Origin: Arthrobacter pascens
GTDB lineage: Bacteria; Actinomycetota; Actinomycetes; Actinomycetales; Micrococcaceae
Assembly (NCBI RefSeq): GCF_030815585.1
Contig: NZ_JAUSWY010000001.1
Location: forward strand, 1,178,001 to 1,242,000
DNA length: 64,000 nt
Reading direction: 5' to 3'
This document shows, one piece after another, positions 50,103 to 58,795 of the stretch. Position 1 is the stretch's first letter; every line of letters starts with the position of its first letter. The notes beneath the pieces were generated by a model, which did no database searches, had not been told where the DNA came from, and worked only from the letters and a program-made list of their open reading frames with translations. The translations under genes and the position numbers were made by a program.

Positions 50103-50480
50103 AAGAGGCTCGCGGGCAGTTGGGCCGCGGCGGTGTGGAAGACGCCCAGAAGACGGGTCAGCCCCGGCCGACGGAGCACCACGGGCATGTCGGTGCGCCA
50201 CCACGTGAACGCCTTGGTTCGTCTGTCGGAAGCCTTGCGGATGCGCCCGGACCAAGGCCGGATTCCCGGCGGTCTTGGCGGCGCCGACATCGAAACATTC
50301 AATGAACCGGCTTGCCTATCTGGCCTCGACGGGTCAGAGCACCACACCAACGGTGCACGAAAATACCGCCCAACAAGACGCTGACCTGCGACGATATTGA
50401 AAACGAGCGCCGGGAAAAAAATCAACGACCCCCAGAGAACCATTGCCACTCCGAGATCGGGCTGAAGACCGCGTCCGACG
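50103..50480 (-). pseudogene. IS1380-like transposase relic, N-terminal side
   Basis: The minus-strand frame MPVVLRRPGLTRLLGVFHTA followed by AQLPAS continues in frame into the C-terminal relic once the IS256 element is removed, matching the LLRPG...TAADH...ALAQLP region that precedes the RTDSAGA motif in IS1380 transposases. Upstream (higher coordinates) the sequence is so degraded that I can follow it only to about 50480. Confidence 0.6.
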
Positions 50481-50894
50481 TTGGCTGCGGCCAAAACCGT
50501 TCAGCGGTCGGCGACCCTGGCCGCCGCCCGGACGATGGACCCCTAACGCTTCTCCACCACAGCCCACCCGAAGATCCTCGCCCTGCCCGACACGATCTGG
50601 ATCAACAAACCTCTTGAGAAAAGCCAGACAGACACGGAGCCAACGGCCCAGAAGAAACTAGCCGTCTAAACTCACGCTGGCCTCATTCACCCTGTCAAGT
50701 TCCGGCTGGCGGGAATAAATGTACTAGACCTAGATTTAATTTCTTTCTCACTAGAAATGCGAAACAGCTCACGCTGGAATGTTGCGCAAAGAGTCTGGCT
50801 ATTGCAGACGGCGTCCGCATGTCCCTTTCCCACTGCTTCACCTGATAAGCGAGCCCAAACTGCAGGTAATTACGGATACAGTGGATCTTTTCCT
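50481..50894. other. Degraded sequence without a recognisable gene
   Basis: No gene could be supported here. The plus strand at about 50554-50668 has a short open piece (AHPKILALPDTIWINKPLEK), ending at a stop, that I cannot assign; it may be an older transposon remnant. From 50700 the base composition becomes clearly A/T-richer than the rest of the window up to the end of the flippase gene. Confidence 0.5.
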
Positions 50895-52106
50895 TCACTT
50901 AAAGTGACGTTGTAGAACCCGGATTTGGAACAGAGCGACGGCAATTTCCGACAAAGCCATGCCCCAAATCACTCCCGTGACGCCGAAGTTCAAGGCGCCC
51001 AGCAGTATTAAGGGCGCCCCCAACACTGCGCCGACTATCGTCGAGGAGGCAAGGTCACGTGCCCTTCCAATGGCGACTAGACACGCGAGACCAATGACTT
51101 GGGAGACAGCCACCGCAGCAAAGCTGACACCGATAGGAAAGCTAAGGGCGGGCCCGAACTCGCTTGGTGCCTGAACCAGGATCTGGGCAGCCAGCGGACC
51201 CAACAACGCCAGGCCGGCGCCCCCGAACAGTCCAAGAAAAGGCGCAAGCTGTGACGCCCTTTTGATACGGTGGCCAACGGATTCCGACCCACCCTCTGGG
51301 ATCCATCCTTGAACGAACTGCAGAACGGGGGAGAAGGCAGTAACCGCGAACCGAAACAATCGATCTGCTATGGCATAGCTGTCCAGTTGGTTCGGGATGA
51401 ACGTATTCACTACTAACATCGGCAGGTTCACGTAGAAGCTTCCTGTAGCCGCGGTGATAACCCCGTGCCGCTGCGTTGACATCTGTTTGATGGAGTTACT
51501 CAGGGCGAAATTTGCCTTGAGACAAGGCCCTTGGCGAAGAATAACTACGGAACTGATCAAAACAGCCCCTGCGTTGAAGACGAGTTGCGTGAGAACCATC
51601 AGGGTGAAGTCGTCAGTCGCTATAAGCACGCCCAGCCCGCCTATCGTCCCAAGAAGTTGGGGAAGAGCGTCGAAGAGGAACAAACGGAGGGGGCGGCCCT
51701 CTCCCACGAAGTACCAGGACGCGCCCACGAACGGCAGCAGATAAGCCACGGAGGCAATCGAAACGAACACGGTCTCCGCGGGTCGAAGTACTGTCATCAG
51801 GAGGATCATCAGCGGAGCGGCAACGAGCAGAAGATAAGTGCGGGTCACCAGAGAATCCAAGAAAAGCTGGGGCCGCTTTTCCGGCGCCGTGGAAGCGACC
51901 AGGCTTGGGCCGACCGTGCCCCAACCAAAAGCGACAAGAACGCCAAATAGTGATGCCTGCGACTGAACCAGGACCTGGACAGCCCAGGCATCTGCGCCGA
52001 CCACACGCGTTATGACTGGAATGGCCAGCAGTCCTACGACGGTGCTCGCGCCGACGGTGAGAGTGAAGGTCCCCAACCTCAGGAGAGCGATCATGATGGC
52101 GTTCAT
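50895..52106 (-). CDS. Wzx-like polysaccharide flippase
   Basis: 403 residues with about 12 transmembrane helices of the MATE/MVF superfamily, resembling oligosaccharide flippases (GTFTLTVGASTVVGLLAIPVITRVVGADAWAVQ at the N-terminus, an amphipathic entry segment). It would move lipid-linked glycan units across the membrane. Because Wzm/Wzt is also present, it may serve a different polymer. It is divergent from the GlfT1-like gene. A second gene of the same type is represented by the remnant at 47505-47703. Confidence 0.85.
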   Translation of the reverse strand: MNAIMIALLRLGTFTLTVGASTVVGLLAIPVITRVVGADAWAVQVLVQSQASLFGVLVAFGWGTVGPSLVASTAPEKRPQLFLDSLVTRTYLLLVAAPLMILLMTVLRPAETVFVSIASVAYLLPFVGASWYFVGEGRPLRLFLFDALPQLLGTIGGLGVLIATDDFTLMVLTQLVFNAGAVLISSVVILRQGPCLKANFALSNSIKQMSTQRHGVITAATGSFYVNLPMLVVNTFIPNQLDSYAIADRLFRFAVTAFSPVLQFVQGWIPEGGSESVGHRIKRASQLAPFLGLFGGAGLALLGPLAAQILVQAPSEFGPALSFPIGVSFAAVAVSQVIGLACLVAIGRARDLASSTIVGAVLGAPLILLGALNFGVTGVIWGMALSEIAVALFQIRVLQRHFK

Positions 52107-52251
52107 GAGGTGAGAATTTAACCTTTCGTGGCCCGCGTGGGGAGTAGCGTCAAAGTCTCCAGCTTAGAGCAGACAAAGCGCATCGTCCCTACAACCACGG
52201 TCATACGACTAAGCTGTATTGGTAACTTGCACCGCAGAGTCAGGATGATCA

Positions 52252-53190
52252 ATGTCCGTAGCAGCCGTCGTCGTGTCCTTCAATAGACTGGACTATCTAA
52301 AGAAATGCCTTCGGGCCCTGGAGGCACAGGTACGGCCACTGGACGAAATCATAGTAGTTGAGAACGGATCCACAGATGGCAGCGCGGATTACGTGCGACG
52401 GAACCACCCCGGCATGACGCTCTTCGAGACAGGTGCAAATTTGGGGGGTGCGGGCGGCTTCGCATGGGGAGTGGAGTTGGCCCTGAAGCACGGACACACT
52501 TCGGCGTGGCTGATGGACGACGACGCCGAACCCCACACCGATGCCTTGGGCCCTCTGCTCGAGGCTATGGAAAGCACCCCGCGGCCCGGATTTGCCGCCC
52601 CCCTTGTTCAAGACGAAAACGGGGCAATCGTACCGGGCAACCTGCCCACTATCTCGACAGATCCCCTTGCCCAGTTGGCAGCACAAAAGTTGGGCGGTAT
52701 AGCTCTCGCTCACGCTACATTCGTGGGAGTTCTGGTTGACCTGAAGCTTGCCGCTAAGATGCCTCTTCCGTTCGCCGACTTCTTTATCTGGTTTGACGAC
52801 GTCGAATACACTAAACGGTTGGCGCGAGAATCTTTCGGCGTACATGTTGTGGCCTCCCGTATGAAACACCCCAACAACGCTGGCGTCCTCGACATGGGTG
52901 GTCGGCTGTACTACTTCCTCCGCAACAATTTGTGGATTACCCGGCTTAACCCTCGGCCTCGGCCTATCACGGACCGTCCCTTTTTTAGGCTGGCCGGGCT
53001 GGCTTTACTCGCACTCCGCCAGTTCTCAGTAGCGAAAAACAAGAAACTGTGGTTCTCCAGCACTGTGAGGGGCCTAACCGACGGAATGTTCCGTTTGCCG
53101 GCAATTATGCAGCCCGGCGATCTACTCCGTTCCTTGCCCTCAGACAAGCGGGCCGAGCTCACTGCGTGGCCTGGGCGGCCCATCGCTTAA
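52252..53190 (+). CDS. Family-2 glycosyltransferase, GlfT1-like
   Basis: A 312-residue GT-A enzyme: VAAVVVSFNRLDYLKKCLRALEAQ at the start, VVENGSTDGSADYV, NLGGAGGFAWGVELAL, the metal motif AWLMDDDAEPH and the FIWFDDVEYTKRL acid motif. The NLGG(A/S)GGF-DDD-FDDVEY set is shared with the galactofuranosyltransferases GlfT1 and GlfT2, so it most likely transfers galactofuranose (GlfT1 adds the first Galf residues) or rhamnose. The 3' end (last 14 codons) lies in the 200-bp direct repeat and overlaps, on the opposite strand, the end of a truncated glycosyltransferase. Confidence 0.82.
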   Translation: MSVAAVVVSFNRLDYLKKCLRALEAQVRPLDEIIVVENGSTDGSADYVRRNHPGMTLFETGANLGGAGGFAWGVELALKHGHTSAWLMDDDAEPHTDALGPLLEAMESTPRPGFAAPLVQDENGAIVPGNLPTISTDPLAQLAAQKLGGIALAHATFVGVLVDLKLAAKMPLPFADFFIWFDDVEYTKRLARESFGVHVVASRMKHPNNAGVLDMGGRLYYFLRNNLWITRLNPRPRPITDRPFFRLAGLALLALRQFSVAKNKKLWFSSTVRGLTDGMFRLPAIMQPGDLLRSLPSDKRAELTAWPGRPIA

Positions 53191-53346
53191 CTGCCGCACC
53201 TAGGAGGATTTCCAGAACCCTCATAGGAGGCCACATTCTTATTTCTCATTGCCGTAAAAAAGACGGACCAAGCGAGCGCGCCGGGGCGCCCCGTAAATGC
53301 TGAGTGCTTCGTCGAGTTCACCCGGGACGGTCAGCCCCCGCGCCTC
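53147..53346. repeat. Left copy of a 200-bp direct repeat flanking the IS1634-family element
   Basis: This segment is repeated in the same orientation at 56158-56358, with about ten differences. It contains the end of the GlfT1-like gene on the plus strand and the last 60 or so codons of a glycosyltransferase on the minus strand (AYGAPRRARLVRLFY-type frame). The minus-strand gene is complete only at the right copy. Identity breaks off at GCGCCTC; the following bases belong to the insertion element. Confidence 0.85.
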
Positions 53347-53459
53347 CTGACTTGGCTCACGCCTACCCCATTCGGGGAGGCATATGGCTTTGACCTGCGG
53401 TGATGTTTTTTTAACTGGCCGCTTTTCACGCACCAATGGTTTGGCCTACTTTCGCTGAT

Positions 53460-53931
53460 GTGGTGTTTATCAGGCGGGTGCTGACTGACTGCCTCGGGAG
53501 CGACGGCGGTGCAGATCGCGGAGTACGTGTGCGGGAATCAGCGGATCGTGCAGCATGTCGGCTCAGCGCACACCGAAGCCAAGCTCGGCGGCCTGCTGCA
53601 ACGCGCCGTTGAGCTGCTTAATGTGTTCTTGACTTGGGTCTTGAGCCAACGCCGCAGGTGAAGGGCCTGGTTGAGCCTGCCCGTGGGCCAGGTTTGGTTG
53701 ACGTGGCCGTCCCGAGTGGACCAGCCGGTCGTGACAGCCCGGGACGCGTGCTGGGAGTGGACTCCCGCCTCCTGTTCAGTGCGCTGGCTTCGGTGTTCAC
53801 GGCGCTGGGATTCGACGGGCTCGAAGACGACGTGTTCCGGGACCTGGTGATCGCCCGGGTCGAGGAACCGACCTCTCTTCTGGATGCCGGCAGGGTCCTT
53901 CGGGACCTGGGCCAGGTGCCTGCCAGTTACG
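53460..53931 (+). pseudogene. IS1634-family transposase, N-terminal part (frameshifted)
   Basis: GTG at 53460 starts VFIRRVLT, then a tandem TGAC duplication shifts the frame before ASGATAVQIAEYVCGNQRIVQ and GSAHTEAKLGGLLQRA, a stretch typical of IS1634-family transposases. A second frame break precedes LEPTPQVKGLVEP, and the frame then runs through VDSRLLFSALASVFTALGFDGLE and LVIARVEEPTSLLDAGRVLR to the ISL3 insertion point at CAGTTACG. Both breaks are single-event indels, so the gene is dead. Confidence 0.78.
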
Positions 53932-55376
53932 GGCTCTTCGTGGTTGGTGGGGAATTGAGTTCGTGTCGTTGAAGACAAAGGGGCCCGTGGCCCTGCTGGG
54001 ATGAGTGTGTCTAGCATTCAACCTGGAACAGGACCACGAGCCCGTGAACGAGCCTACCGGGGTAGCAACCGACGCTGCCACCATCCTCTTTAATCTGCCC
54101 GACTACCGCGTCGTCTCCACCACCGTCACTGCTGGTTCCCGGCAGGTCATCGTTGAAAGTGACCAGCCGCCGGGCTGCCCGAGCTGCGGTGTCATCTCGT
54201 CCCGGCGGAAGGAACGCCGCGTGCAGCGCCTTAGAGATATTCCTGTTGCCGGACCTGTCGAAGTGCTCTGGTCCAAGTACCGCTGGTACTGCGAGGAAAC
54301 GGCTTGCGACCGGCGGTCCTTCTTTGAATCCACTCCGCAGGTTCCGCGCCGTGCGCGCTCCACGGCCCGGCTCCGGGACCAGCTCGTGGATGCTGTCATC
54401 CGCTCCGGCAGGGCTGTGTCGGAGACAGCTGCCGGCTTCGCCGTGTCCTGGTGGATGGTCCGGGCCGCGGTGACCGAAGCATGTCTGCTCCGGCTGCCCG
54501 ACGTGGACAAGCTCAGTCCTCGAATGCTGGGCATCGACGAGCACCGGTTCCGGTCCGTGCGCTACTTCCAAGACCCCATCTCGAAGGCGTGGACCCGGTT
54601 CGAACCGTGGATGACAACGATCGTTGATCTGGATACCGGCCAGGTCCTTGGCGTCGTTGATGGCCGGGACCACAAAGGCGTCGGAGACTGGCTGTTTGCC
54701 CGGCCCCTGCAGTGGCGGCTGGCCGTGCAGGTCGTCGCGATCGACCCTTCCGCAGCGTTCCGCAAGGCGTTGCGGATGTGGCTTCCCCGCACCGCTGTCG
54801 CGGTCGATCACTTCCACCTGATCTCGCTGGCCAACCAGTCCATGACCGAGACCCGGCAGAACCTCTCCCAACAGGTCAAGGGCCGCCGCGGCAGGGCCAT
54901 CGACAAGGCCTGGGCCCACCGCATGCTTCTCCTGCGTGGCGGCGACACCCTCAGCTGCCGGGCCGCCCGCCGGTTGGAAGAAGTGTTCACCGCTGACGAT
55001 CCGACCGGCACCCTTCAAGCCGTCTGGAAGGTCAAGGAACAACTCAGAGCCCTGCTGCGCACCGGCTCCCTGGAGGACGCCGCGATAGCGAAAGCCAAGC
55101 TTGAGGAACTTGTCACAGCAGCCGCGAGGCCGGAAACCAACAGGCTCTACCGCACCGTCTGCCGGTGGTGGAAAGAAATCGAGGTGCTGATCATCACCGG
55201 TGCCACGACAGGCAAGGTGGAAGCTAACAACACCGCGATCAAGAACATCAAACGCACCGCCCGCGGGTACCGCAACGCCACCAACTACAAATCGATTATT
55301 CTCTTGAGAAGTGCCGTCCGGACGGCGGCATGACACTCATTCCAGGGATCCACTTCCCCACGAACCGTGAAGAGCC
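53932..55376 (+). mobile_element. ISL3-family insertion sequence, apparently intact
   Basis: A 1445-bp element beginning GGCTCTTCGTGGTTGGTGGG and ending with the near-perfect inverse (read inward GGCTCTTCACGGTTCGTGGG), that is, terminal repeats of about 25 bp. It is flanked by the 8-bp target duplication CAGTTACG (53924-53931 and 55377-55384), the length expected for ISL3. Removing the element restores the IS1634 relic frame (VPASYATMKRTLGH). Confidence 0.93.
54005..55333 (+). CDS. ISL3-family transposase
   Basis: A 442-residue transposase with a full frame. The N-terminal zinc-binding region (PGCPSCGVISSRRKERRVQ, then YRWYCEETACDRRSF), a helix-turn-helix, and a DDE domain: IVDLDTGQVLGVVDGRD, VVAIDPSAAFRKALRMW, and the final Glu in TGKVEANNTAIKNIKRTARGYRN, typical of ISL3/ISAar. 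A GTG at 54044 (NEPTGVATD) could also be the start. The copy has no frame break and complete ends, so it could be active. Confidence 0.93.
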   Translation: MCLAFNLEQDHEPVNEPTGVATDAATILFNLPDYRVVSTTVTAGSRQVIVESDQPPGCPSCGVISSRRKERRVQRLRDIPVAGPVEVLWSKYRWYCEETACDRRSFFESTPQVPRRARSTARLRDQLVDAVIRSGRAVSETAAGFAVSWWMVRAAVTEACLLRLPDVDKLSPRMLGIDEHRFRSVRYFQDPISKAWTRFEPWMTTIVDLDTGQVLGVVDGRDHKGVGDWLFARPLQWRLAVQVVAIDPSAAFRKALRMWLPRTAVAVDHFHLISLANQSMTETRQNLSQQVKGRRGRAIDKAWAHRMLLLRGGDTLSCRAARRLEEVFTADDPTGTLQAVWKVKEQLRALLRTGSLEDAAIAKAKLEELVTAAARPETNRLYRTVCRWWKEIEVLIITGATTGKVEANNTAIKNIKRTARGYRNATNYKSIILLRSAVRTAA

Positions 55377-56157
55377 CAGTTACGCGACGATGAAACGCAC
55401 CCTCGGCCACCGGCAAGTACCGCGACCGGATCGCGACCTGGTACTCCCACCACGCCAGCACCGACGCGGACGTCTCCCCGGTTCTCTACGATGTCACCAC
55501 GTTGTATTTCGAGGCCGAGAAGGAAGACCAACTGCAGAAGGGGGGGCTACTCCAAGGAACGCCGGGTCGACCCCCAGACCGTTGTCGGTCTGCTCGTGGA
55601 CCGGGGTGGTTCCGTTGGAGATCGGCTGCTTCGAAGGCAACAAGGCCGAGACCGCGACCAATGTCCCGATCATCAATCAGTTCCAGTCCCGCCACGGTCT
55701 GGCCGACATGGTCGTCGTCGCGGACGCCGGCATGCTCTCAGCGGACAACCTGCGCGAGCTGGACGAGGCGAACCTGCGGTTCATCGTCGGCTCACGGATG
55801 ACGAAGGCCCCGAATGACCTGGACTCGCACCTCCGATGGCACGGCGACGCGTTCACCGACGCGCAGCTGATCGATCGCTGACATACGGTCACCCCCCAGA
55901 ACCGGCCACAAGAACGACATCAACCCAGACCTGCGCGCTGAACTCGCCACGCACCCGGGCTCAAAGGCTACGTGACGAACATTCCCGCGACCATCATGGC
56001 CGCAACGGAGGTCATCGGTTCCTACCACGACCTTTGGCACGTCGAGCAGTCCTTCGGATCAGCAACCTGCGGGCCCGGCCCATGTTCCATCGCACCCGAA
56101 GGCAAATCGAGGCGCACGTGACAATCGTCGTTACCGCGCTGGCCATCTCCCGAAACT
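55377..56157 (+). pseudogene. IS1634-family transposase, C-terminal part (frameshifted)
   Basis: Continues the gene from 53931: ATMKRTLGHRQV, then in another frame GKYRDRIATWYSHHASTDADVS and YDVTTLYFEAEKEDQLQK; after an extra G (run of seven at about 55545) GYSKERRVDPQTVVGLLVDRGG; after a second insertion near 55608 VPLEIGCFEGNKAETATNVP and MVVVADAGMLSADNL to DAQLIDR; and finally RARPMFHRTRRQIEAHVTIVVTALAISRN. These are the hallmark IS1634 blocks. It ends abruptly at the right direct repeat. Confidence 0.83.
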
Positions 56158-56358
56158 AGCGGGCCGAGTTCACTGCGTGGCCTGAGCGGCCCATCGCTTA
56201 ACTGCCGCACCTAGGAGGATTTCCAGAACCCTCATAGGAGGCACATTCTTATTTCTCATTCCCGTAAAAAGAAGACGGACCAAGCGAGCGCGCCGGGGCG
56301 CCCCATAAACGCTGAGTGCTTCGTCGAGATCACCCGGGACGGTTAGCCCGCGCGCCTC
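56158..56358. repeat. Right copy of the 200-bp direct repeat
   Basis: Matches 53147-53346 in direct orientation. Here it contains the intact 3' end of the glycosyltransferase gene 56170-57219 (minus strand) and only the last 12-14 codons of the GlfT1-like gene, starting at AGCGGGCCGAG. The two copies together describe one original junction of two convergent, overlapping genes. Confidence 0.85.
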
Positions 56359-57219
56359 GAGCCGTTCCGTGAGGCTTTCGGCAATGAGGCTCCGCCATCC
56401 CAGGCCGGTCTTATATACAATCCTGCACATGCTCGACGGCCTGGCGTCGCCTTCATAGCGCCGCACCAACCGGAAGGTGTTGCGGATCGAGCCAAAGAGG
56501 CTCTGCCGCGACTCCCCGACCACGTTGCCGCCGTGCTGGATGTAGTCCTGGAGCACGAATTCCTTGACCGCGATACCGCCCATGGCCGAGGCGCAGAGCC
56601 CGATCCAATGGTCGTGGTACTGAGACGGTGTCTTCATGGATGGAAATGGCAAGGCCAGTTCGAGAACCTCCCGGCGGAAGATACACAAAGAACCAGTAAC
56701 TTGGTTATTGGCAATAAGGTCAGCAGCCGGAACACGCTTCCTGTCAGTCAAACGTCCTCTGGCCGGATCCGGGTCGCTCGACGAAATGTCCGCCGAGACA
56801 ACCCGAGCTTGGCCGGTGACCAGTGGGGCCTCGTCCAGGTAGGGCAGCAGAGTTGAGATCTTTGTGGGATACCAGTAATCGTCTTGGTCGCTGAGTGCCA
56901 CCCAGCGGGCCTCGGCCGGTACTTCCTTCAAGGCACGCTCAAAGTTGTGATGAAAACCGAGCCGGCTGCTGTAGCCGAGGACTACGAAGCGTTCGTCGCC
57001 GCCGCATATTTCCTGCACCATTTTTTCGGTCCGCTCAAAATTGCCGTCCACCGAAATGAGGCAGACAAAGTGAGCGTGGGTCTGGGACTGGATAGAAAGA
57101 AGCTGGCGCGCAAACATTGATTCGTCAGGTTCGTAGGCGGCGAGGGCGATCGCGCCGAATGTGCCGGTTAGCCGGCCAGCGCCAGTGGGCTCGCCAATAG
57201 CTTGACCTGTGAAGTTCAT
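56170..57219 (-). CDS. Family-2 glycosyltransferase
   Basis: 349 residues, GT-A fold: IALAAYEPDESMFARQLLSIQSQTHAHFVCLISVDGN at the start, then the LSDQDDYWYP metal-binding loop, a GSLCIFRREVLELALPFPS segment and a HDHWIG motif, as in rhamnosyl- and similar sugar transferases that act on lipid-linked glycans. The ATG at 57219 overlaps the stop of the preceding pseudogene (ATGA), so it was the third gene of a coupled operon. Its 3' end is duplicated at 53147-53346. The sugar is unknown. Confidence 0.82.
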   Translation of the reverse strand: MNFTGQAIGEPTGAGRLTGTFGAIALAAYEPDESMFARQLLSIQSQTHAHFVCLISVDGNFERTEKMVQEICGGDERFVVLGYSSRLGFHHNFERALKEVPAEARWVALSDQDDYWYPTKISTLLPYLDEAPLVTGQARVVSADISSSDPDPARGRLTDRKRVPAADLIANNQVTGSLCIFRREVLELALPFPSMKTPSQYHDHWIGLCASAMGGIAVKEFVLQDYIQHGGNVVGESRQSLFGSIRNTFRLVRRYEGDARPSSMCRIVYKTGLGWRSLIAESLTERLEARGLTVPGDLDEALSVYGAPRRARLVRLLFTGMRNKNVPPMRVLEILLGAAVKRWAAQATQ

Positions 57220-57869
57220 CCTCTACCCAGCTTTCCTATGATGGCGACCGACAATGCGCGAACAAGCATGATCCTTGCACAGAGAACATCGGTCAGGCGC
57301 CGCATCTTCCTTGACGTAGTGTTCTCGGCATGAAGCGCCTTGCGACTGTTGGAACCCAACGTGGATCATGTCCCGGTGAAGGTTGGCGACCACCCATAAT
57401 AAGGCCGGCATCCAATCCACATGGCGAAGATAGCGGCAATCCACCGACGGCTGTCCCGTTCCCTCAGCGGCACTTCTTGAAGCTTGTTCGCCGTTCCCAC
57501 GAAGACCGTAAAGTTGCTTGCCGCGAAGCATTTGTCCTGAAGGGATTTGATGAGACGGTCCACACGACCCTGCAACCAGATATCGTCCTTGTCCGACAGC
57601 ATGATGTATTCATTTCTGCTGGCGGTTATCGGCTTTTCAAACCTGGTGACGTAGCCTTGATTATCACGGCTTGGCATTAGCACAATGCAGGGGTCGTTTA
57701 TGCCCCGGACGACATCGGCCGTGCCGTCAGTGGACGTGTCGTCAACTACAACCAGTTCGTCCTTGGGCGAGACTTGCTGGAGGATAGACCCGATTTGCCC
57801 TGTCACGTAGTCTTGTCCGTTGCTGGCTGCCATGCAGACGGAAAGCCCGATTTCGGGTTCCGTGATCAC
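57216..57869 (-). pseudogene. Family-2 glycosyltransferase with internal deletion and in-frame stop
   Basis: The start (GTG 57869, overlapping the preceding stop) gives GLSVCMAASNGQDYVTGQI, VVVDDTSTDGTADVV, LSDKDDIWLQGR, close to the intact protein at 60142-60888. After YYGWSPTFTGT the frame hits TGA at 57366, then continues in frame as NSRKALHAENTTSRKMRRL, which aligns to LSRRLHAHNTTPKTFRGL of the intact copy, up to a stop that overlaps the next start. About 30-40 codons including the HDQW acid motif are missing. Reading frame and overlaps show it was a full operon member. Confidence 0.85.
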
Positions 57870-58795
57870 GTGCCGATCCGATTCTGCAGGGTCGGGTCAA
57901 TTTTTCCCAGCCGACCAAGCCAGCCATCCCAGGCTCCCCGCGCTAAGGCATGAAGTTGCCCTCTTCGATTCGTTCCGAAAAGCAGCCGCAAAACATCGCT
58001 TTGCAGCTGGAAGAGAAGCCTGCGGACGAGCCAGCCAGGATAGCGTGCGCCGTATTGACGCCATAGGTAGATACCGTTGCGAGTCATGTAGTAGACACGA
58101 AACGGGGCGTGTGAATGTAGGTGGCGTTTTACTCCTAGAACAGTGACATGCCACCCGAACAGGATCATAGGTTGGGCTTGGCCTAGCGCATGTGTCATGT
58201 TGCAGCCACGCCCCACCAACGTTGCCAGGCCATGGGACCGAACCCGGAGATTGAATTCTGAGTCTACATAGTCGATGAACAGCCTCTCGTCCAGCATCCC
58301 TACCGTCTTGAGGGTAGAGACCGGGATCAGTGCACCGGACTGCATGGGATCGAATGCTTCGGGGAATTCGGTTTTTCTGGTAAGCAAGGGAACGTCTAAC
58401 CCGTTGTGCGATTTCGCACTGATGATCCCGGCCTTGATGCCCTTGGCCTTGGCTTGCGCATAAGTGTCCAAAGCAGCGTCTACGTATCCCGCATCCAGAG
58501 CGGAGTCCTGATCCAATGTCAACACAAAGTCGGGGGACAAAGACTCAAGGGCTACGTTGAGGCCTTTGTTGAGGGCGGCAGCGATTCCTGCATTCCCCGG
58601 CATGCGGACTACGGTGCACCCGATCGCTTCCAGCCTCTGAAGCACTGGACTAATTCCGTCGGCGTCTGAGCCATCGTCAACCACCACGGTATGAAGGACC
58701 TGTTGGTTGAGCACCTGTACCCTTGCCGGCAGGTCTTCGGGCGGGTGGAAGGCTGAAATAATGGCAACCACACGGGCGTCGCTTTGGCGCGTCAC
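57866..58795 (-). CDS. Family-2 glycosyltransferase (rhamnosyltransferase-like)
   Basis: 309 residues: VVAIISAFHPPEDLPARVQVLNQQVLHTVVVDDGSD, GNAGIAAALNKGL, LTLDQDS metal loop, SGALIPVSTLKTVGMLDERLFIDYVDSEFNLR (the catalytic acid motif) and a C-terminal YMTRNGIYLWRQYG amphipathic helix region. This is the pattern of bacterial rhamnosyltransferases such as RfbN/WbbL-related enzymes. The start is GTG 58795 and the end overlaps the next gene (GTGA). First gene of a three-gene coupled set on this strand. Confidence 0.85.
   Translation of the reverse strand: MTRQSDARVVAIISAFHPPEDLPARVQVLNQQVLHTVVVDDGSDADGISPVLQRLEAIGCTVVRMPGNAGIAAALNKGLNVALESLSPDFVLTLDQDSALDAGYVDAALDTYAQAKAKGIKAGIISAKSHNGLDVPLLTRKTEFPEAFDPMQSGALIPVSTLKTVGMLDERLFIDYVDSEFNLRVRSHGLATLVGRGCNMTHALGQAQPMILFGWHVTVLGVKRHLHSHAPFRVYYMTRNGIYLWRQYGARYPGWLVRRLLFQLQSDVLRLLFGTNRRGQLHALARGAWDGWLGRLGKIDPTLQNRIGT

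Larger units (their letters stand above)
48623..50110. repeat. 8-bp target duplication (AAGAGGCT) around the IS256 element
   Basis: AAGAGGCT is present at 48623-48630 and again at 50103-50110, directly flanking the element at 48631-50102. Joining the flanks at one copy restores the IS1380 relic frame (QLPAS-LFNDTGALAGEKV), so this is a genuine insertion scar. Confidence 0.85.
53347..56157 (+). mobile_element. IS1634-family insertion sequence relic
   Basis: Relic with a disrupted transposase, split by an ISL3 element. The element is bounded by the direct repeats: left edge at 53347, right edge at 56157, 113 bases of non-coding left end, and a right end where the transposase stops right after LAISRN, lacking the usual C-terminal 40-60 residues and the right inverted repeat. 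Terminal repeats are not recognised, so the exact ends are uncertain. Confidence 0.75.

Noticed and set aside
50695..50898. A 67-residue open frame at the end of the flippase gene
   Set aside because: No homology, no ribosome-binding site and A/T-rich composition; most likely chance.
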